A stretch of DNA of 64,000 nucleotides from Devosia sp. 2618 (GTDB taxonomy: Bacteria > Pseudomonadota > Alphaproteobacteria > Rhizobiales > Devosiaceae): positions 62,001 to 126,000 of the forward strand of contig NZ_JBEPOO010000001.1 in NCBI RefSeq assembly GCF_040546815.1. The letters are read 5' to 3'. Made by a program: the position numbers and the translations under genes. Every line of letters begins with the position of its first letter. The stretch's first letter is position 1. The notes beneath the pieces were generated by a model. The model was not told the DNA's origin and searched no databases. It was given only the letters and a program-made list of their open reading frames with translations. This document shows positions 61,578-64,000 of the stretch, piece by piece.

Positions 61578-62708
61578 TTACGCTTCCGCTTCGATCTGCG
61601 TGAAGAACTCCATCAGGCCAAATGGCGCGCGGTCGCCTATGCAGAGGTCCATGACTTCCTGGGCGTCGATGGCCTCCTGGTGGGTGCGGGGGAACATGGC
61701 GGTTTCGTAGGCGGTGAAGGCGGCTTCGGTGTCGTCGGGATAGGCGGCGATGGCTTTGGCGAGTTCGGCGGCGTCGAACATGGCAAGGTTGGCGCCTTCG
61801 CCGGCGGGTGGCATCAAGTGGGCGGCGTCGCCGATCAGCGTCACGCCGGGAACGCGATCCCAGCGGTGGTTGTCGGGCAGGGCGTAGATCTTGCGCGAGA
61901 CGGGGGCGGTTTCACCATCGGTGATGAGGGCGGTCAGCTCTGGGGCCCAGCCTTCGAACTTGGCGGCGACCAGAGCCTTCACGGCGGTGGGATTGGTGAA
62001 ATCAACGCTGTCGGCCCAGTCTTCGGGGCAGCTCAGCTGGACATAGGTGTGCAGCACCGCACCGGCTTCGCGGTGGGCGGAAATGCCCTTGCCGGGGCTG
62101 AGCGAGAACATGCCGCCATCGCCAACCGCAGCGGCGGTCGCGGGGTGGCGGGCATCCACGTCGTAGAGATAGGTCTCGACATAGGTGGTGCCGGTATAGG
62201 CGGGTTTGACGTCGGTCAGCAGTGGGCGAACCTTTGACCAGGCGCCGTCGGCACCAATCAGAATGTCACTGATGACATGAGTGCCATCGGTGAAGGTCAG
62301 CTCATGTTTGCCCTGGCCGAGGGCGGTGACGCTGGCGAGCTTTTTGCCCCACTGAATGGTGCCTTCGGGCAGGGACTCCCGCAGGATACGACGCAAGTCG
62401 CCGCGCAGCACTTCGGGACGCGTGTCCTTGCCATCATCGGGCTCGTCGAGCAGCACGGTGCCATCCTGAGCGAGCACGCGGGAGGCGGCACCGCCTTCGT
62501 GGATGATGGCGCGGAACTGCTCGGTAAGGCCGGCATCGGCGAGGGCGAGCTGGCCATAATAGGTGTGAATGTCGAGCTGGCCGCCCTGGGTACGGGCTTC
62601 GGGCGAGGCTTCGCTTTCATAGATGGTTGATGGGATACCCTGCACATGCAGGACGCGGGCGAGCATCAGGCCGCCGAGGCCGCCGCCGATGATTGTGACT
62701 GGTGTCAT
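61578..62708 (-). CDS. FAD-dependent monooxygenase (PHBH/TetX-like)
   Basis: A 376-residue class A flavin monooxygenase. The FAD loop VTIIGGGLGGLMLARVL (about 4-20) ends with the acidic residue in YESEAS. The DG motif DILIGADGAWSKVRPLL and the GD motif GVTLIGDAAHLMPPAGEGAN are both present. The GDAAHLMPP form recalls TetX-type enzymes, but substrate residues cannot be judged. It inserts one oxygen atom into an aromatic or polyketide-like compound. It is divergent from a TetR regulator, with two identical operators between them, so it is probably induced by its own substrate. Confidence 0.87.
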   Translation of the reverse strand: MTPVTIIGGGLGGLMLARVLHVQGIPSTIYESEASPEARTQGGQLDIHTYYGQLALADAGLTEQFRAIIHEGGAASRVLAQDGTVLLDEPDDGKDTRPEVLRGDLRRILRESLPEGTIQWGKKLASVTALGQGKHELTFTDGTHVISDILIGADGAWSKVRPLLTDVKPAYTGTTYVETYLYDVDARHPATAAAVGDGGMFSLSPGKGISAHREAGAVLHTYVQLSCPEDWADSVDFTNPTAVKALVAAKFEGWAPELTALITDGETAPVSRKIYALPDNHRWDRVPGVTLIGDAAHLMPPAGEGANLAMFDAAELAKAIAAYPDDTEAAFTAYETAMFPRTHQEAIDAQEVMDLCIGDRAPFGLMEFFTQIEAEA

Positions 62709-62734
62709 GGTGAACTCCTGTTGAAAAAACTGGC

Positions 62735-62775
62735 TGGAACGCCGTTCCATTAATAGTAATTGGAACGCCGTTCCA
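62735..62775. promoter_or_regulatory. Two identical TetR-type operators
   Basis: TGGAACGCCGTTCCA occurs at 62735-62749 and again at 62761-62775, each a perfect palindrome around a GCC centre, with centres 26 bp apart. They fill the space between the divergent monooxygenase and TetR genes and would let one regulator control both. Confidence 0.85.
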
Positions 62776-62786
62776 GTGATGTCAAG

Positions 62787-63467
62787 ATGGTGCCCATGGC
62801 AAATTCGATTCCGCAGACCGAACGCCGCCGCGAAGGGCTCTCCAAGGAGCGCATTGTCGAGGCGGCCATTGAGATCCTCGACAGTACTGGCGAAAGCGGG
62901 CTGACCTTTCGCGCGCTGGCGGCGCGGCTGGCGACGGGGAGTGGCGCGATCTATTGGCACGTCGCCAACAAGGACGAGCTATTGGCGGCGGCGACCGACC
63001 ATATCGTGGCGCGCGTGATGGCAGAGATGGCCAAGAGCGCTGGGCCACGCGAGGCAGTGCGGACCATTGCGCTGGGTGTGTTCGATGCGATCGACGTGCA
63101 TCCCTGGGTCGGGGCGCAGATGCAGCGCGCGCCGTGGCACACTTCGATGCTGCAGATTTTCGACAGTATCGGGCGGCAGCTAGAGGCGCTGGGCGTGCCG
63201 CAGGCAGCACAGTTTGACGCGGCGACGGCGCTATTGAGCTACATTCTGGGCGTGGCCGGGCAGAACGCGTCGAACGCGCGGATGCATGGGCATGACCCCG
63301 ACCGGGCGGGCGTTTTGGCCAAGACCGCCGCGCACTGGGCGCAACTGGACGCGGCGGAGTATCCGTTCGTCACCAAGGTGGCGGATCAGATGAACGATCA
63401 CGACGATACGGCGCAGTTTTTGGCCGGGATCGATCTGATCATGGCTGGGATCGAAGCGCTGACGTGA
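62787..63467 (+). CDS. TetR-family transcriptional repressor
   Basis: A 226-residue regulator. The N-terminal helix-turn-helix (LTFRALAARLATGSGAIYWH, about 36-55) has the TetR/AcrR form, with a ligand-binding helical domain to the end. A TetR_C-like pocket probably binds the monooxygenase substrate. The exact start is unclear: ATGs at 62787 and 62796 are both possible, while the TTG at 62760 lies in the operator and is unlikely. It is convergent, three bases from the next gene. Confidence 0.85.
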   Translation: MVPMANSIPQTERRREGLSKERIVEAAIEILDSTGESGLTFRALAARLATGSGAIYWHVANKDELLAAATDHIVARVMAEMAKSAGPREAVRTIALGVFDAIDVHPWVGAQMQRAPWHTSMLQIFDSIGRQLEALGVPQAAQFDAATALLSYILGVAGQNASNARMHGHDPDRAGVLAKTAAHWAQLDAAEYPFVTKVADQMNDHDDTAQFLAGIDLIMAGIEALT

Positions 63468-63470
63468 GGC

Positions 63471-63962
63471 TTAGTCCGCACAGTCCAGCGGCAGGATGGC
63501 GGAGAGTTCACCTTTGGCCGGTTCGAGATGGCCTTCTTCGATGTGGAGCGGGCGGAACGGCGGGGCGGCCTGATTGGCGGGCTGGACCAGTTTGAGCGTG
63601 TAGCAGCCGGCAAACTGGGTGTGCTCGCCTGCCTCGTTGACCGCGTCGATGGCGACGGGGAGCTTGTAATAAATGCTGCCGGCGGCGCCTTCTGAATCTT
63701 CCTCGCCGGTCAGCACCGTCACCGTTTTGGTATCGGCATAGCCCTTGGCGAATTCCTCGAATTTGGCGGTGATTTCGGCCGGGTCAGTTTCCTCGTGCTG
63801 GTAATAGGACCAGGCGCGGGTCAACTCGTTGCGGGCGACGGCGTTGTAGAACGAGGTGATGGTGCTGGTGGCCGTGGAACGGTCATCGATATAGCCATCG
63901 TCTGCAAAGGCGGCAGTGGACACGAGCACGGCAAGCGAAGCGGCAAGCAGCAGGCGGGGCAT
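63471..63962 (-). CDS. Secreted protein of unknown function
   Basis: A 163-residue protein with signal peptide MPRLLLAASLAVLVSTAAFA. The mature part begins DDGYIDDRSTATSTITSFYN and contains AVARNELTRAWSYY, the pattern of a small alpha+beta cone-like (SnoaL/NTF2-like) domain, which fits its size. Two Cys (GCYTL and the terminal DCAD) may form a disulphide. The function is unknown. GAGGTG precedes the ATG, which is therefore preferred to the one at 63995. Confidence 0.7.
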   Translation of the reverse strand: MPRLLLAASLAVLVSTAAFADDGYIDDRSTATSTITSFYNAVARNELTRAWSYYQHEETDPAEITAKFEEFAKGYADTKTVTVLTGEEDSEGAAGSIYYKLPVAIDAVNEAGEHTQFAGCYTLKLVQPANQAAPPFRPLHIEEGHLEPAKGELSAILPLDCAD

Positions 63963-64000
63963 GACGGGCACCTCATCGATAACGATCATCAGCACTATCG

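Noticed and set aside
1..64000. CRISPR array or prophage
   Set aside because: No regularly spaced direct repeats, cas genes, integrase or structural phage genes were seen.

Overview
The window is 64 kb of GC-rich bacterial chromosome carrying about 63 protein genes, two tRNA genes, and no CRISPR, rRNA, phage or transposase gene. Gene content points to an alphaproteobacterium of the Hyphomicrobiales/Rhizobiales. The markers are CpdR next to an N-formylglutamate amidohydrolase and tRNA-Val genes, a HisKA_2-type histidine kinase, a LigD/Ku end-joining pair, an ECF sigma factor with a short membrane anti-sigma factor, and many REP-like palindromes between genes. A Devosia-like genus is my best guess; that is inference, since no 16S gene is present.

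Layout. 0-1.6 kb: small housekeeping genes (GNAT, DedA, RidA). 1.7-10.2 kb: a sugar-acid block with a FAH-family hydrolase, a FucU-type mutarotase, a GntR regulator, a UxaA/altronate-dehydratase-like enzyme, an SMP-30 lactonase and an L-lactate dehydrogenase-like flavoenzyme. The same perfect 12-bp palindrome, CTAACATGTTAG, lies in front of three of its transcription units, which suggests one GntR regulon for L-fucose or a related sugar ending in pyruvate plus lactate. A TfoX-like protein, a methyltransferase and a histidine kinase sit inside this block. 10.4-12.1 kb: an ECF sigma/anti-sigma/secreted-repeat operon with a plausible self-recognised promoter. 12.3-17.4 kb: a PfkB kinase, nadB and nadA separated by a degenerate HNH-like gene, and eda. 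17.5-19.5 kb: a ModE-like regulator, modA and modB, but no modC. 19.5-22.9 kb: ligD-ku, for non-homologous end joining.

23-30.8 kb: membrane and envelope genes (SPFH protein/NfeD, a beta-barrel protein, galU, galE, an MltB-type transglycosylase, an SGNH hydrolase) and hpt. 31-38.8 kb: an orphan Tat-exported metal/siderophore-binding protein, then gltB-GST-gltD. 38.8-41.9 kb: dps, an hsp20 gene with a good sigma-32 promoter and a ROSE-like thermosensor leader, a strong small-RNA candidate, and a lipase-like hydrolase. 42-46.9 kb: hisN-like phosphatase, N-formylglutamate amidohydrolase, cpdR, tRNA-Val(GAC), tRNA-Val(CAC), a GGDEF protein and msrB. 47-56.4 kb: hrpB, an aldose-1-epimerase-like gene, a HerA-like ATPase, a YbbP/YbbA-type ABC pair and a secreted protein. 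56.5-64 kb: a Gfo/Idh/MocA oxidoreductase, a GntR regulator, an ABC exporter, an aldo/keto reductase, a flavin monooxygenase divergent from its TetR regulator with two identical operators, and a secreted protein.

Most coding content belongs to known families. The more unusual signals are outside the genes: the triple GntR operator, the hsp20 leader, a three-hairpin small-RNA candidate at 40.76-40.87 kb, a perfect 16-bp-arm palindrome between dps and gltB, a 65-nt hairpin upstream of the lactate dehydrogenase, and 126-bp REP-doublet elements. No clearly new defence or biosynthetic system is visible.
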